Shown piece by piece: positions 1 through 13,129 of a stretch of DNA of 64,000 nt. The stretch's first letter is position 1; each line of letters starts with the position of its first letter. The notes below the pieces were generated by a model. The model worked only from the letters and a program-made list of their open reading frames with translations. It made no database searches and was not told the origin of the DNA. Both the position numbers and the translations under genes were made by a program. Source of the DNA: Sphagnum compactum (Eukaryota > Bryophyta > Sphagnopsida > Sphagnales); assembly GCA_965153455.1 (NCBI GenBank), contig OZ234495.1, forward strand, positions 19,402,875 through 19,466,874, given 5' to 3'.

Positions 1-1305
1 CGGTGGAGATGCTCTAATACTACCACCACTAGCCAATATTACTAAGCCTTTGGGTGAGGAGCAAATTAAGTTTGAGATCACTACAACAGAAAAAAAAAAA
101 AAAAAGGAAAAAAAAAAGAGCACAAAGAAAACGGTGGCCAAATTTTTCACAAATTACAGAACTTTTTTTGAATTTTTTTTTGACACAAATGAAAGAATTC
201 ATTGCAAAGAGAAATCACAAACACAATTTCAAAGCTACCTCTAATAAGGTAAACTTTAACTAGAATATTAAAACTTTGCCCCCACAAATGATGGCACCTT
301 ACACTTAAAGCTACTCACCTTAGATTTAAAGCTTGTCACTTTGAGAAGCTTTACAAGTGCCTCCTCCTCTCCTCTCAAATAAAGTGATAGTTGTCTGTTT
401 CAAAAGCGTGACAAACAAAGATTTTCACTACTGTAATTGAAGGCATGTTTATTCGTTTGACGAAATCTGCAAGAGGGCATTTCGAAACATGAAAATCTGC
501 ACTTGGTTCCTGCACAACCTTTTCTTTTGCTGGCTATATATAAAGCCAAAAAGTGAAATTCAAAATTAAAGTGCTAAAATCATAGTGCTTTTTGACATTT
601 TTCAATAGCCAAAATTTGACCAATTTTTTGAAAAAGTAGAAGATTTCTATACATGATTCAATTAGGGAGCCACAAATGTAGAAGGATTTTTAAAAACTTA
701 TTTCCATATTTAGCTTGTAACTAAATTTGGCCAAATTTTCATATGTATGATCGTCACTTTGGCTACATCATAAAACTGATCCCTCAAAAAAAAAACATTA
801 ATCCCACCTCACATCACCAGCAGACGTTCATGCCCAGAACACCCCCCCTTCTGGGTCATTACCAATACTTAAAACTCTTCCAAAACCTTTACAAATTACA
901 ACCCCAAAATGTGTGAAAGTAAAGAGAATTCTATTAGTGTTCTTTTTGGGGGACGAAATTTTGCCAAATTACAACCTGAAAAATCTGATTTTGACCTATT
1001 TAAAGGATTTTTCATGGAAAAAATTGGCACAAATTCGCCAGATTTCAGAAATAAAAGGAAAATCCAAATTGCCAGATTTTTTTCATGGTTTCAATCCAGT
1101 AGGTAGCTAAGAATATATGTAGAAGGATTCTGGTTTTTTTTCTTATTTCATATATATTGAGTAGGTAGCCATATCTGGCTAAATCATCTTGTGGATAATT
1201 GCCAATTCAGCTGCATCACAAAAAATTTAGAACTAATTTTTTTTATAAAAAAAATCCTGAATGCTATTATTGTAAAAGGCAGAGTAAATTTTTAGAAAGG
1301 GGTCT
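1..1305. other. AT-rich intergenic sequence
   Basis: No gene is supported here. The stretch is AT-rich with an A/G-rich low-complexity run near 88-118 and many homopolymers. The short open frames show no protein-like composition or family motif. Confidence 0.6.
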
Positions 1306-1309
1306 AAAA

Positions 1310-1670
1310 GTAGGGTACGCAAGAATTTACCTTACCTTCTTGGGCCTTTTCCACACAATCATAGGCTAGGGTGGTGAAGTCATAGAGTTAAAAATCAAGG
1401 CGTCTGGAGGCGTGTGTGTAAAGGGACCTAACGTATGCATACGTTTTTCATACGATTCTGTGTATACTCTGACAGGGGAGTCAGAGCCTAAAGTCTACTT
1501 TTGTTGGCGTACATGTCAGAGTACGTAGGCACTGGTGGGACCACTACGGTACATACTTGTCTTGTACATGGCTAATGTTTCATTCTCTTGTCATGTATGC
1601 AGAAAATCATGTCCGGTTATAAGAAGAGGGGTTTAGTGTTCGGCCATGGGAGGGGAGGGGCGGGGAGGGG
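1310..1670. other. Small non-coding island with palindromes
   Basis: Base composition is more balanced than in the flanks. It holds a perfect 16-bp palindrome at 1430-1445 (AACGTATG followed by its complement) and a 7-bp perfect stem, CTCTGAC/GTCAGAG, at 467-473 and 480-486 of the same kilobase (1467-1486). No coding frame is evident. Confidence 0.5.
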
Positions 1671-1674
1671 AGGT

Positions 1675-3640
1675 CTGTGTTGTGGTTTTCAAACACTAAA
1701 CAAATGAATTTTTATTTAAGCAACGATTTTTATTTTTTATTTTCTGGATGTCAAATTTTACATTGGAGTTTCAAAATGAAAAGTGCCATAAATCCCCTAT
1801 TTTCCAAGCTCTTAATTTATCACCAATTTTTTCTTGTTAAAATTTTAATTAATAGAAATGGCTATATTTCTTCGTTACATAGTCAAATTTTAATGAGGAT
1901 GCCTCAATTATTTTGGATGATTACCATTTCTTGGTTCCATCTTTAACCAATGATCACCATTTGGTCTAATTCACAAAATTTGGAAAGATGACGACATTGT
2001 GTTCATTAGGTTATTGTTGTTATTACTAGTATTGTTGTTATTATGCCTTGTTTGTTATCCTACTTGAAATATTATGATCTTTGCATTCAAGTGATACCTT
2101 TTTATGCTATAATTTTTTTTGTAAATGTACATGATGATATCACTTCCTAAATGTTTTTCAATATTAAATTGGGGGTTCAGATCTAGTTATTTGAACTCAT
2201 ACTTGAAATTCTCTTTGTAATGGTTGGCACCTGGGTATTCTTTTCAATTTTGTGATATCAAAAATTTGGCAAAATTTTCCAAAACATTATCAAAATGTCA
2301 ATTTACATTACAAAATTTAAAAAATTCAAAACTTTCCCAATCTTTTTGTTGAAAAAACGGAAAAAATTTGTTAGAAAAGAAACACTAGTTGTAATTTATT
2401 TTTCTTAATTTTTTTGTACATACTTTGAATTTGGATTTTATAAGTCAATTATGAAAAAAAATCATGAATTGATATTTGGGAAACAAAAGAAATTGTGTTT
2501 TATTTTGTTTCATAAATTCAAAACTTGAAAAAGACTCCAACAATGGATTCTAGTTGGGGTAGTATCATTAATTATCATATCCAAATCTAGTATTAAATGT
2601 TTGCCCCTCCCCTATTAATAAACTATATGTATTTATATATTTATAAATATATACTACACACTAAGGGAACATATAAATGTCACGCATGGACCAATCGATG
2701 GCCAACTAAAAGCAATCATTTTCTTTTTAAAAAGATCTTTTGTAACCCATGGTATTTTGTGCAAATTTACAAGAGTTGAACCCATTTTGCTACAATTGTT
2801 GAAACTACTCTTATAAAACAAATTCAACGTGATGAAACAAGACATTACATAAAAAATTGGAGTTGTTAACTACTTTGGGATTAATTTAAGCAAGTATATT
2901 TTTACTTGTCATGGAATGAATTTTTTTAATTTGATATTAACTTTAGTCTATAATTTGAAACAATATTCATAATGTTAATATGGACAAGGTGTAGCCTTAA
3001 GTGGAAACATTATATGTATTTTTAAGAAAAAAACATTCATTTCAGTTTTATGAACATTGCAAATGCAAATGCATGCATATTATAATTTGGAATGGGTTGG
3101 TAATGTCAACACCATTGATTTCACATCCAACTACAACATTCATGTTGACAAATAAACTAAGTTGGAATAACGTAAAACCATCCATGATTGATATACTTTT
3201 TATTGGAAATTAGTATGCATAGATGTATTTCAAACGACAAGGCAAACAATATACATGTTGTCTCCTCAAAATAAAACCGTTGATCAAAAAAAATAATTCA
3301 ATTACCTTTTTCAACATAGTCTCACAATGATAAGTCGACAAGTTACAACGCCAATGACAAAGTTGCAACAATCTAATGAAGTTGCAAATTGCTATATAAA
3401 TTTTGAGGTTTGGAGGCAAATGTGTGGTGTAATTTGATCTTTTAGTGAGTATTGAGAATCAACTCCTTGTCAAGTTAGGATTACCTTGTTATTTCTATAG
3501 TGACATGTTATTCTCTTAATATGCAAGTGAGAAGTTGCCATGTTAGAAATTCTTTCAAATGTACATGCTAGATTATTCTTTCCATATGTTTATTTCCCTA
3601 CTATGGACCAAAGGAGGGCCTGACTAGGTGAATTACGAAA
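1675..3640. other. AT-rich intergenic sequence
   Basis: Only short, low-complexity open frames are seen; nothing else is recognised. Confidence 0.55.
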
Positions 3641-3649
3641 ATGTAGAAA

Positions 3650-4560
3650 CATAAGTACAAAGTATTTTCAGAGCTCCCATTGGTGTAGACCCCAAAAGAA
3701 GCCATGGGTAAGGGAGGGCTTTTACCTATTTAATGGAGTGGGTCGAGTATCCATTCTCCCCGATGGAATGTCGAGCCTGCCCCCATGATTTGGAGATGGA
3801 ATCCACCACCTGCTGCCAATACTGCTGATTCTGCAGAATTCTCATGAGTTTTTTGAGCAGTTCCCCGGCTTTAACATTAGAGAATGAACCCTATAATGGA
3901 CCATGTAGTGCTGATTCTGGCACCCGTGACATCACCGTAATGGGCTCACCCAAGGGCTTGCTAGGAACCATAATCAGCAGTACCCAGCCATAATCCAATA
4001 CTCAACAAGTGACATACAATTTCTAAAGAAAAAAAATCTTAAAACCAGCTTCTGGTTCTACTCGCCACAAAGCCATGGTCTTTTTACGCATGTTAAAGCC
4101 CTCAGGCGAGGGGCACTACTGGATTCAGGCCGCACTCAGCTCTGCCTTGGATGGGCCCTTATTCCAGTAAAGCTCTCACGCCGCCCTAGGGCTTTAAATA
4201 CGACACGGAGAACCCCGGATTATTGAGTTTTGACATTTTCAACTTGCCAATAACCATAATAACCCGAGCCTTATTGGTGGTCATTTTTGCTTTGCAAAAC
4301 GTCCCCCACATGAGGCAGGCCAGTAGTACAGTGAGCCCTTTCGCTCGCTCGCTCGCAACAACAAATTATGTTTGAAAAATTACTGCCATAGTAGTACGAG
4401 CAATAGGGCCCATCATACGAACCTTGGCTCTCAATCATTACACCGCGTAAGGCCCCTCATGGCAGGGCATTACGCCCGCAACCTTGGGCTCGGCACTCGG
4501 TTCGAAAGGGTGTAACGCCCGGCTGCCGAGGCATTTACCCTTATACAAAATGGAAGGACA
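3650..4560. other. GC-richer non-coding patch
   Basis: This is distinctly less AT-rich than its surroundings, with a CGCTCGCTCGCTCGC tract near 4340-4355 and two similar ...ACGCCC... segments around 4470 and 4513. The TGTAACGCCC near 4512 resembles the start of some plant LTRs, but no partner repeat, primer site or polyprotein is visible. It may be an old LTR or low-copy spacer; undetermined. Confidence 0.35.
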
Positions 4561-5414
4561 TGTACATTAGAGGGTTGGGGGTGTGGAGAGCAGAGTTTAC
4601 ATTAATGTGGTTTTGTAATATGTGCATTCACACAGTAAGTTATGGGTTATCTTTTTTTACCAGAGAGAACCACCGGTTCCAGTTCCTTTTTTTTTAATGC
4701 AAAATCAAACAATCACTGGTTCTGGTTCTTTCAAAAACATTAAAGAAGAACCAACGGGTTTCATGAAAGAACCGAAAATTCTTTAACTGTTTCGTGTATT
4801 TTTTGAGAACCACCACAGTTCATACATCGAAATTCAATTCTTCCAATATTTTGAGAACCAACCACCAATGGGCAAGTGAGTATATGCCCGAATTGATAAC
4901 CGGCAGGTATCTGTCCCTCTTTCTAAGAATCACCCAACACTGGTGTTTAAGATCCCTTTCCCTCTTCCGTACCTTGGGGGGCGGGGGGGGGGCGGGGCGC
5001 TGAGCATGTTTTTCATCTCCCTTTGGCACGTTTTTCTTGAGAGGCCATCCTGCTTCGTGCAACAAGAACCTAATATGCTCGCGCGAGTGCATTGAGACTT
5101 TCAAAGCTTCGCCCCACTTTTTTGATCAACCTTGTTTCCGAGATCATTCCGCGTAATAAGCTTTCTAACATTGGTTGGCAAGAACTACAAATATGTATTA
5201 TTTGCCGAAAAAATCAAACTTACTCTAAGCTCTCGTCCAATTTGACAGAAAGTTAATTAAAAATAATATGTTGAAAATTTTGAGAAATAGAAAGGGAAAA
5301 ATGTTGAATTTGTAAAAGCTTCCAAGCCACATTGCATTATTTTTTGATAGTCCAAAGATTTGCTACAAGAAAATAAACAAATTTTTTTGATTCATATGTC
5401 ACTCTAGGGATAAT
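4561..5414. other. Intergenic sequence with G tract
   Basis: A G-rich run lies at 4976-4998. Short open frames on both strands across it are low-complexity artefacts. No gene was recognised. Confidence 0.5.
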
Positions 5415-5682
5415 AAGGGGTGTGTCGCATTGTGGCCTTGCAATTTACATTTAAAAGTATCTTAAGGCAAAAGCGGAATTATGAAAACTCAAATATTTCA
5501 CCACGCAAAAATATAATCTTCAAAAAATCCTTTAATAGAAGAAACCAAAATCTTTCACGAGATTATAACTCTATAACTAATCTCAAGTTTCCACACAAGG
5601 CAAAATATCATCTTTCAAAAATATCCTCATATAAAAATAGACTTATTTCCTAGAGGTCAAATTTCCTTAAGCTTTATGGATA
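5415..5682 (-). repeat. Dispersed ~325-bp repeat, copy 1 (inverted, partial)
   Basis: Read on the minus strand this matches the plus-strand segments at 7692-8020 and 48520-48843. The shared landmarks are the AAGGGGTGTGTC end, the GGCCTTGC block, the poly-T/poly-A stretch and an internal CCTAG block. The end that in the other copies carries TTGGCCTTGCC is lost or diverged here. It is probably a non-autonomous mobile element. Confidence 0.8.
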
Positions 5683-5689
5683 ACATAAG

Positions 5690-6255
5690 AATCACAAATT
5701 TATAAGCTTTATGGATTTGTTCCAAATCCGTGCAAAATTTATTATTTTTTAAGTTTATATTATTAAATATGAATATCATACATTATTTATGCACAAAAAT
5801 TGTGTGCGTGACTTTCACATGTAAATAACACAAATAAACATATAATATTTATGTTTAAACAATATGAATATGTATATAATATTCATGTTTAAACAATGTG
5901 CACAACATCAATGTTCAAACAATATAAATAAATGATTAACATTCGTGTTTATTCTATACAAACTTAAGAAAAATATATTTTACATAATCATTATTAGCAA
6001 ATAGTGACCCATGAAATTTGTGATGGTATAACTTTTTTTTTAAAAATAAAATTATATACCATTGTTAGCAAGCAACCCAAGAAAGATTTAAAATCAATTG
6101 GTGACAACTTTTTAAAAATTGTGCAAACATTGGAATATTGACAAAAGATTGCCCCAAAACTTTTTAAAAAATTGAAATTTTGTGAATTTTTTTTTGAATA
6201 TTTCTTTTTTTTTCCTTCAAATGTTGGTGAATTTTTGCAAAAATAAAAGGCGTCT
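5690..6255. other. Very AT-rich intergenic sequence
   Basis: Long A/T runs and degenerate repeats of ATTCATGTTTAAACAAT-like words occur around 5830-5950. No gene is seen. Confidence 0.5.
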
Positions 6256-6261
6256 AAAATT

Positions 6262-6639
6262 TTATTTTATGTCCACAGTTGGGCGGTGACCCAGGTGTCG
6301 AACCCTGGAAATATGATATGATAGTTGTTCGTACATGTGTGTGATGGTCCCGTGGTCTCTTGAGCCTAATAAGGAGTCACCATATTTCATGACAAGTGTT
6401 GGACAACTTAGCGGTGGTTTGTTCGAGTTGGTGATTCTGAAGTTGCCACCGATGGATGGACGGATGGTGTCACAAACTTTGCGACCCACACACCAACATG
6501 ATTGTACTTGGCACCTGCAACATTGGACCTTTCTTTTGTTTCCCCCCCGGATTTCGACAAGCGACCATGCAGTTAACCCCACAATCGGGTCAAGTGTCAT
6601 TTTCTCTGTGAAAGAGCCGCTTTGGATGTCACCTTCCAA
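6262..6639 (-). other. Unassigned open frame, 125 codons, probably not a gene
   Basis: A 125-codon frame is open on this strand and an overlapping 122-codon frame on the other (6335-6703), a typical sign of chance openness in a locally GC-richer repeat. The predicted protein is Cys- and Arg-rich and resembles no family I know. On the minus strand GGTTCGACACC at 6297-6307 fits an RNA polymerase III B-box, so an old tRNA-derived SINE is an alternative, but no convincing A-box was found. Confidence 0.2.
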
Positions 6640-6700
6640 AAGTGATGTTTCGATTTTCCAACATCACAATAAATTTTTTTTACATGACAGAATGTTAGGA

Positions 6701-7150
6701 TGACCAGAATTTTTTTTCATAATTTCCCATCGTCTGCCTAATTTCCCATCGTCTGCCTTTCACACGGTAATCTTGGGACTAACACCAACTTGCAAAATCG
6801 GACAAGCATTTTTTTTCCATAATTTCTCGTTGCCCGCCTTTGACATGGTAATCTTGGGACTAACACAGGAACTTGCAAAATTGGACGAGCATTTTTTTTC
6901 GTAAATTCTCGTTGCCCGCCTTTGACATGGTAATCTTGGGACTAACACACGAACTTGCAAAATCGGATGAGCATTTTCTTTTGTAATTTGTCGTTGCCCA
7001 CCACATGATAAGCTTGCGACTAACACAAACTTGCAAAAATCGGAACGAGCAAAAGTCGGACAAGCATTTTCTTCAATAATTTCTCGTTGTTGCCCGCCTT
7101 TGACACAAGTAAGCGTGGAACTAACACCAACTTGCAAAGTTGGATGTACG
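6701..7150. repeat. Minisatellite, ~80-bp unit, about five copies
   Basis: A unit containing TAATTTCTCGTTGCCCGCC, then TTTGACATGGTAATCTTGGG, then a tail with ACTTGCAAAATCGGACGAGC recurs with starts spaced about 79, 82, 82 and 96 bp. The minus-strand open frames at 6760-7137 and 6860-7063 are products of this repeat, not genes. Confidence 0.9.
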
Positions 7151-7159
7151 TAACCTCAA

Positions 7160-7690
7160 GGGAAAAAAAAAAAAAACAAAAAAAAAAAAACTTGAATTAA
7201 TTAAATGGGGCTAAGCCATGAGTCCTTGGAACCTAATTGTAGGGTTTACTACCAATTGAAGTCGGCCTATTGGATGGAAGTAATTGTTTGAGAGTTTCAT
7301 CCAATGGCACAATACTATATGGGCATAATATCACATGGGTTGGTGACACTCAAGTTTCCAAAGGTAAATAAGTAAATAAGGTAGTATAGTCCATATATGA
7401 TGCTCTTTGTACTAAAAAATTGTGAATGTATGTGTGTGTTTTTTACCCTTCTCCTTGATCATGGTTGGAAGGTGAGTGGTGGAAATTTGGGCATAAAAAT
7501 AGGGACAACAACCAAGGGAAAAAAAAAAGCAAAACAAAACAAAAAGGTCACCTGACACAAGTCTTGTTGCTCTTGGAAAGTACTTCTACCACACTTGACT
7601 GGGCAGTGGCAAACTGGAGAATCCCACTTAAGTAATTAAATAATAGTTTACAAGGTATGCAAGTGGCAACCCTGTTTTTTGTCCTCCTTT
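7160..7690. other. Intergenic sequence with A-rich tracts
   Basis: Interrupted poly-A at about 7161-7190 and an A-rich patch near 7518-7545. No gene was recognised. Confidence 0.5.
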
Positions 7691-7691
7691 A

Positions 7692-8020
7692 TTGGCCTTG
7701 CCTACTACCAAGGCAAGAAGGAAATTGTGTTTAGATTCATTTTAGAGTATAGTAGCTTGAGGGATTTTGAGCCCCTAGGTAATAACAATAATAATAGGTC
7801 TATTTTTATATGAGGAGTTTTGAAATATGATATTTTGGCTTGTGTTGAAACTTGAGATTAGTTGTAGAGTTATGATATGTTGAGAAATTTTGGTTTCTTT
7901 TAGAGGATTTTTTTGAAGGTTATATTTTTGCATGGTGAAATATTTGAATTTTCTTTTCTTTTTTTTTGCCTTAAGATACATTTTAATGTAAATGGCAAGG
8001 CCACAATGTGACACACCCCT
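7692..8020 (+). repeat. Dispersed ~325-bp repeat, copy 2
   Basis: This is near-identical in structure to 48520-48843. It starts TTGGCCTTGCC and carries the inverse GGCAAGGCC at 7994-8002, followed by a conserved tail ending TGTGACACACCCC. Short terminal inverted repeats and lack of coding potential suggest a MITE-like or other non-autonomous element. The conserved tail beyond the inverted repeat leaves the true boundary uncertain. The minus-strand open frame 7775-8185 lies mostly within it. Confidence 0.85.
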
Positions 8021-8890
8021 TGTTATGCTTAAGTGGTTTCTAATGTGATTTTGACATAGGTTCTGCAGGTGGTTTCTTGGTGGCTTGCTGACTCGCCTTT
8101 TTAGCAAACCTGGTGGATCTTTCAAAGTAGGTTCAAAGTGGCAATGTTTGTTTTGTTGTGTTTGGAAGTAAGTTCCAACTGACACCCATGCATCAAAACA
8201 AGTGCAGAATGTGGCTCCTTTGGCTCCAAAGGAAGGAGATTAATATGAGTACATTAAACCACCAAAAGTTGCATTGATATTAGTGCATTAAAACTTTAAA
8301 AGTGAAAAGTAATATTTTAAAGGGAAGTTGAATCCTTGCCTCATGTCAAACTTTGCCCAATGCAATTTAAAGTTCCATCCATCACACCCAAATGTTGGTA
8401 CAACTCACGAAAAAATAAACATAATTATCATTATACGTGTCCAAATCATGGGGAAAGAAATAGACATACACAAAAGAACACAAATTATTAAGTGGTAGCA
8501 CTAATTAATATTTTATCATCTTTTCAAGAGTTGTAATGGCCACTTGATAAGGGAATTATCTTGAGTAAAAAAAGCTTGTGCAAACATGTGGATATTTGTA
8601 TCCAAGTGTTGACCCAACTAATTGCAAAGTTTGTCATCCAGGAATGCAAACATTAAAAAAATTCATCTTCTGGAGATTCAAAATTGACACAAAAATTATC
8701 TCAACCAATTCAAGTGCTCACTTAGTTGTTGAGTAAACAAGTCATTAGTGCTAATTGTAACCCACAAATTGGTCACTAGATTAGTATCAAATTGGCTTGA
8801 CCATGACCTTCAATGCTTACATTTTCATAGTTTAAAGATGCACATGTGCAAGTCTAAGAAGTTCTTGGCATGGAAAGGTTTCACAATCTA
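8021..8890. other. AT-rich intergenic sequence
   Basis: Nothing recognisable beyond short open frames. Confidence 0.5.
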
Positions 8891-8896
8891 CAATAA

Positions 8897-9271
8897 TCAG
8901 GGTTTCATCTTGTTTGCTTCATAATGAGTGTTTTTTAATGACAACAATATGCAAGGAGAAAAAGAAATTGGCATCAAATTGCATCCAAATTGTGGATACT
9001 CAATGTTAAGATCATTCATTAAATCAAAATCTAGGAATTGCTTCTCCAATTTAATGATAAACATGTCAATTGCAACAAAACATTGGCCCTTCACTTGCAT
9101 AATGGATGCCAAGAAAACATCCTTGTACACAAAAAGGTTAACTCTAATAGTTGCATTGAAAATGTGAGTAGGGCAATTGTGATTAGCCATGTGAAAAGCA
9201 AGGTTTTTCGCACCATTGTTAAGGTCAATAGCCCAATATTGGGTGATTGTGGTAAAAGTGTTCTCCACCAC
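8897..9271 (-). pseudogene. Possible transposase-like fragment (124 codons)
   Basis: The frame encodes a fairly protein-like sequence with a phrase of the form TxIVQYW...FHMANHxxPTHIFN, then VNLFVxKDVFLASI, and an ExxFxDFDLMN...YPQF tail. This reminds me of the C-terminal half of plant hAT-related transposase-like proteins, but I cannot confirm it. There is no good start context and no continuation on either side, so if real it is an isolated remnant. An antisense frame overlaps (8928-9286). The alternative is chance openness in AT-rich DNA. Confidence 0.3.
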
Positions 9272-9289
9272 ATCACAAACACTTAGAAA

Positions 9290-12200
9290 TGATCACCTTA
9301 GTAATTGGTTGTGGGATCACAATACATTATAAAAATATTAGCTTGACAAGTATTTACAATTATTACAAAATTTCAAATAAAGACATCCCTTCCTTGGCCA
9401 AGCACGACCAAACCATTGATTGCCTCCAACAATGGCAACAAACAAAATATGATGAAAATGACAAACAAAAAATGACAAAAACATTACCTAATGTCCCTTG
9501 GTGATACCCAATGTCCCCCAACATTTTTTTATGTTGTTCAACACCTTCAATGTTGCCTAATGTCCTTAATATGTTCTTTATGTTTTCTAATTATTGTTTA
9601 AATAAATAAATAAATAATTTCGATGTCCCTCAACATCATTTTGTTGTCATCCACTATTTTTTCATTGTCTTCCAAGCATATCTTCATTGAAATGTTTCCA
9701 AGCTTAAAAAAACTTGTCAAAAACTAAAAATTACCAAGGATGCCATATTTGAAACTTATGTTAGATCCCAAAGATGTTCTTTGGACATCCCCAAATGATG
9801 TTAATAACCTTGATGTATTCTTTCATTGGTATCAAGGTTTGAACCTCAGCTTCCAAATAATATATCCATAGTTTTTGCCAACCCACTACCATTAATATTG
9901 TGATTTGTCAAAGATTACATATATCACAATTACACTAAATTATTTTACAAATCCAACTTTGAAATTTTTTTCGATATTTTATTCAAATAAAACATATGAG
10001 AATTCATTCTTGAATTTTCTCAAAGGTTTACAAATTTATAATACATAAACATAACAAATGTCATATAATTTGAATGAAAAACCATTTGATTTTTTTTTAA
10101 TTAACAACTCGCAAGTTATTTCTTCATGAAAAAATACGATTCAAACAAGTTGCAACATTTGTTTATGCAAAATAGTTTATGGTTTACATTTTTTTAAAAT
10201 TAAATACTCATTTATCTTAATAAATCATAAAGTTGATATTAATATTACATATTACATTATGTTTTAGTTATATTAATTTGTAATATGTTTGTTATTACAT
10301 GTTAATTATTAAATTTATATATCATGCACTATCTAATATGCAATATAATGTATATAATTATTATATGAATTTAACACATGTAAATTTAATAATTATATGC
10401 ATATTAACCACATTGCAATATATGAATTAATAACAAATTATAAAATTTAATCCAAAATTAAAATAATTATTTGAGTAATACATAATATTGATTTTAGTGA
10501 ATTGTTTCCATTGAAGGTGGACATGAATGATTCAAGTTTCACCCAAGGTGAAATGGCACAAGTTTATTGTGACCTACTTCACTTTTAAGGCCCCACTAAA
10601 TTACATTGGGTTAAATGAACTACACTCACATTTCCTACAAGTGAGGTATTGTACTTTACCATGTATTTCGAAAGCTTCAACATTGATACATATTGAGTTT
10701 TGACATTTTGCAAGATATTAAATGCCCTTATTTCCATGATGTTGGCAAGCTTGGTGAACCATGGCTAAGGAGTTAGAAAAGTAAAAAACTAGTGATTAAA
10801 ACAAATTCTCCAACTAGCCACCATTAGGAGATTAGACAAAACTTGCACATCAAGATTTGTTCCATGAGCCATGCTTGTTGCCCCATCATGCGGGAGAATA
10901 CTTCTTTTTCAATTGTGATATACCTTTAGTGAGATGACCTTGGAAAAGAAAGGTTCCATCTACACCAAATCAAATGATCCTTTTGGTTGCTTCCTTTTTA
11001 ACCAAACCTTTTTGTTATGTGAAGGATTGAATAATTATAAAGGTAAGATCATATACATTTTCAAGTTCAAGAACACATTGAAGTGTGAGGATGATATGCA
11101 TTCTTTTCCATACTTACATCACATGCACATGAATTGAGATTTAAGACTTGTTATCAATAATAGTAATTTTATCTATACTTAAAGAGAGAAAGCTTGACCC
11201 AACCATAACACTTTGAGTTCTTTTCAAAACTTGCTCACACATGTAATCTATCATCTTTGAATTTGCCCCATCAAACCAATGTTTCATGGGATTAGCACAC
11301 TATAACAAAACCATGGTTTTTACACTAGTAGCATGATGACTAAATTAATTATAAAGTCAAAGCTACTAGTTTGAAATGATTAATTGTGTTTGATTTGACT
11401 AACATCAAAACTATGTTTGTTTTGAGTAAGGAAATATAGTTATGTAATCAAATTGAACATTATGTTATACACATTCTAGATTTGGAACCCACATGGAGTT
11501 TTTTGACTTGAATACTGTGACTAACATGATTAAATTTAGTCATTCAAACATGACAAATTGTGATTATAGTGTTGTTAGTGATGATGTGGCAACATTAAAA
11601 TTGATGAAAGAAAAATCTTCAAAATCTCAATTACTAAAAAAAAGGTGTAATCATATTATTGAACTTAAATTGATCACATTAATGAATGTTATTATACATA
11701 ATTACATAATTACCAAATATTATAGTTTTGGACTAGGTTTTTGAACAAAAACTAATGTGATTTATTTTTATGTTTATTTTGAAATCTAAGTTTAAATATA
11801 AAATATGAATAAATGTGTGAATTTTAATTACATAATTTCATAAACAAAATAAATTTATTATGAAAAATTAAAATAACTTCTAATACAAATATTATGCATG
11901 AATTTATGGCCCAAATTTTTTTAATTAGTGAAATATTTAACATGTGGAATTAAAGAAATTATAAATTCTAATTACATATAAATATGAAATAAATTTGAGA
12001 TAAATTTTTAATTATATTTAAATTTATAACCTAGATCATTTAGTTTAAAAAATTACATTAAATTTTTTTGAAGGAAATATTTAAGATTAATGTAATGACT
12101 TCCTACATTTTGAATTAAAATATAATTAAAATTTTGAATGTAATTATGATACTAAAAGATTAATTATATTAATTATATTAATCTAAAAAATAAATCAATT

Positions 12201-13030
12201 TCATTATGAAACTAATTAATTATAGGATAAGGTTATAATGTAAAATGCAAAACATATATATTTATATTTTTATGATAATATTAATTCTTGTCATCACATG
12301 AAGTGGTGATTGGACAGGAAAGACCTTGGATTGTGGCCAAAGAGGTGAGGATTCAAATTTCATTTTGAACATATCATTAGATTATGGCTAACATAACTAA
12401 AAATAATCATGATGATGTGACAAGACTATAATAATGATAAACACACATAAGTTAAATCACAATTTCAATGATCTATTGCACATTCAATGACTTGTCAATA
12501 ATAACCCGAAAAAGAAAAAAAATTGAACATCGATATCACAAGTTTGGGCCAACAACATGTTTGACACATTTGTAGTTCGATTGAAATATTACTATCATTA
12601 TTTTTTAAAAAGAAATTAAATTTTCCATGCCAATTAGTTGTTTAATCATTTTAATCAACACAAATTTAGTCAAATTTATATTAAAAAAAACTAGTCCATT
12701 TTGACTAAAACCATTTTTGTCTAGTACCCATTATGCTTTAACATATGACAAAAATCAATCATAAAAACCAATGTAAAAACCATGGTTTTGTAGTAGTGAC
12801 AATAGGTTTGACATGAGGTTGGCAAATTGATTATTGAAATTTAATGATCACAAAACATGAAAATGCAAAGACAAATACAAACACAACACATGAATTACAC
12901 AAACAAAAACAAAGCCAAAACACACAAAGATGAATACAAATAGGACTAGGAATAAACAAAACTGAACATAAACACAAATGAAAACAAATTGATTCATTAC
13001 ACCAAAACAATGTATCAGTCATGATTGGTC
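9290..13030. other. Very AT-rich intergenic sequence
   Basis: Low-complexity A/T sequence is especially dense at 9950-10500 and 11700-12260, with a short AAAT tract near 9599-9612. Open frames at 9289-9504, 10934-11137 and 11493-11744 have no recognisable motif. No gene is supported. Confidence 0.6.
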
Positions 13031-13034
13031 ATTT

Positions 13035-13126
13035 TTGACTAAGTTAATTGCTTATGTCATTTTTAGTTGAATTTGACCCCTTGACTAAGTTAATTGCTTA
13101 TGTCATTTTTAGTTGAATTTGACCCC
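13035..13126. repeat. 46-bp tandem duplication
   Basis: Two adjacent copies of a 46-bp unit (13035-13080 and 13081-13126), beginning near TGACTAAGTTAATTGC and ending GAATTTGACCCC, look identical apart from the junction; a partial third follows. Confidence 0.85.
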
Positions 13127-13129
13127 TTG

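Noticed and set aside
4512-4560. TGTAACGCCC as an LTR start
   Set aside because: No matching second LTR, primer site or coding region was found; kept only as a remark.
6760-7137. 125-codon minus-strand frame with repeated Cys-rich phrases
   Set aside because: It is an open translation of the ~80-bp minisatellite.
12831-13022. 63-codon minus frame resembling a Phe/Cys-rich membrane peptide
   Set aside because: Low-complexity translation of ACAAA-rich sequence; no start context or neighbours to support it.
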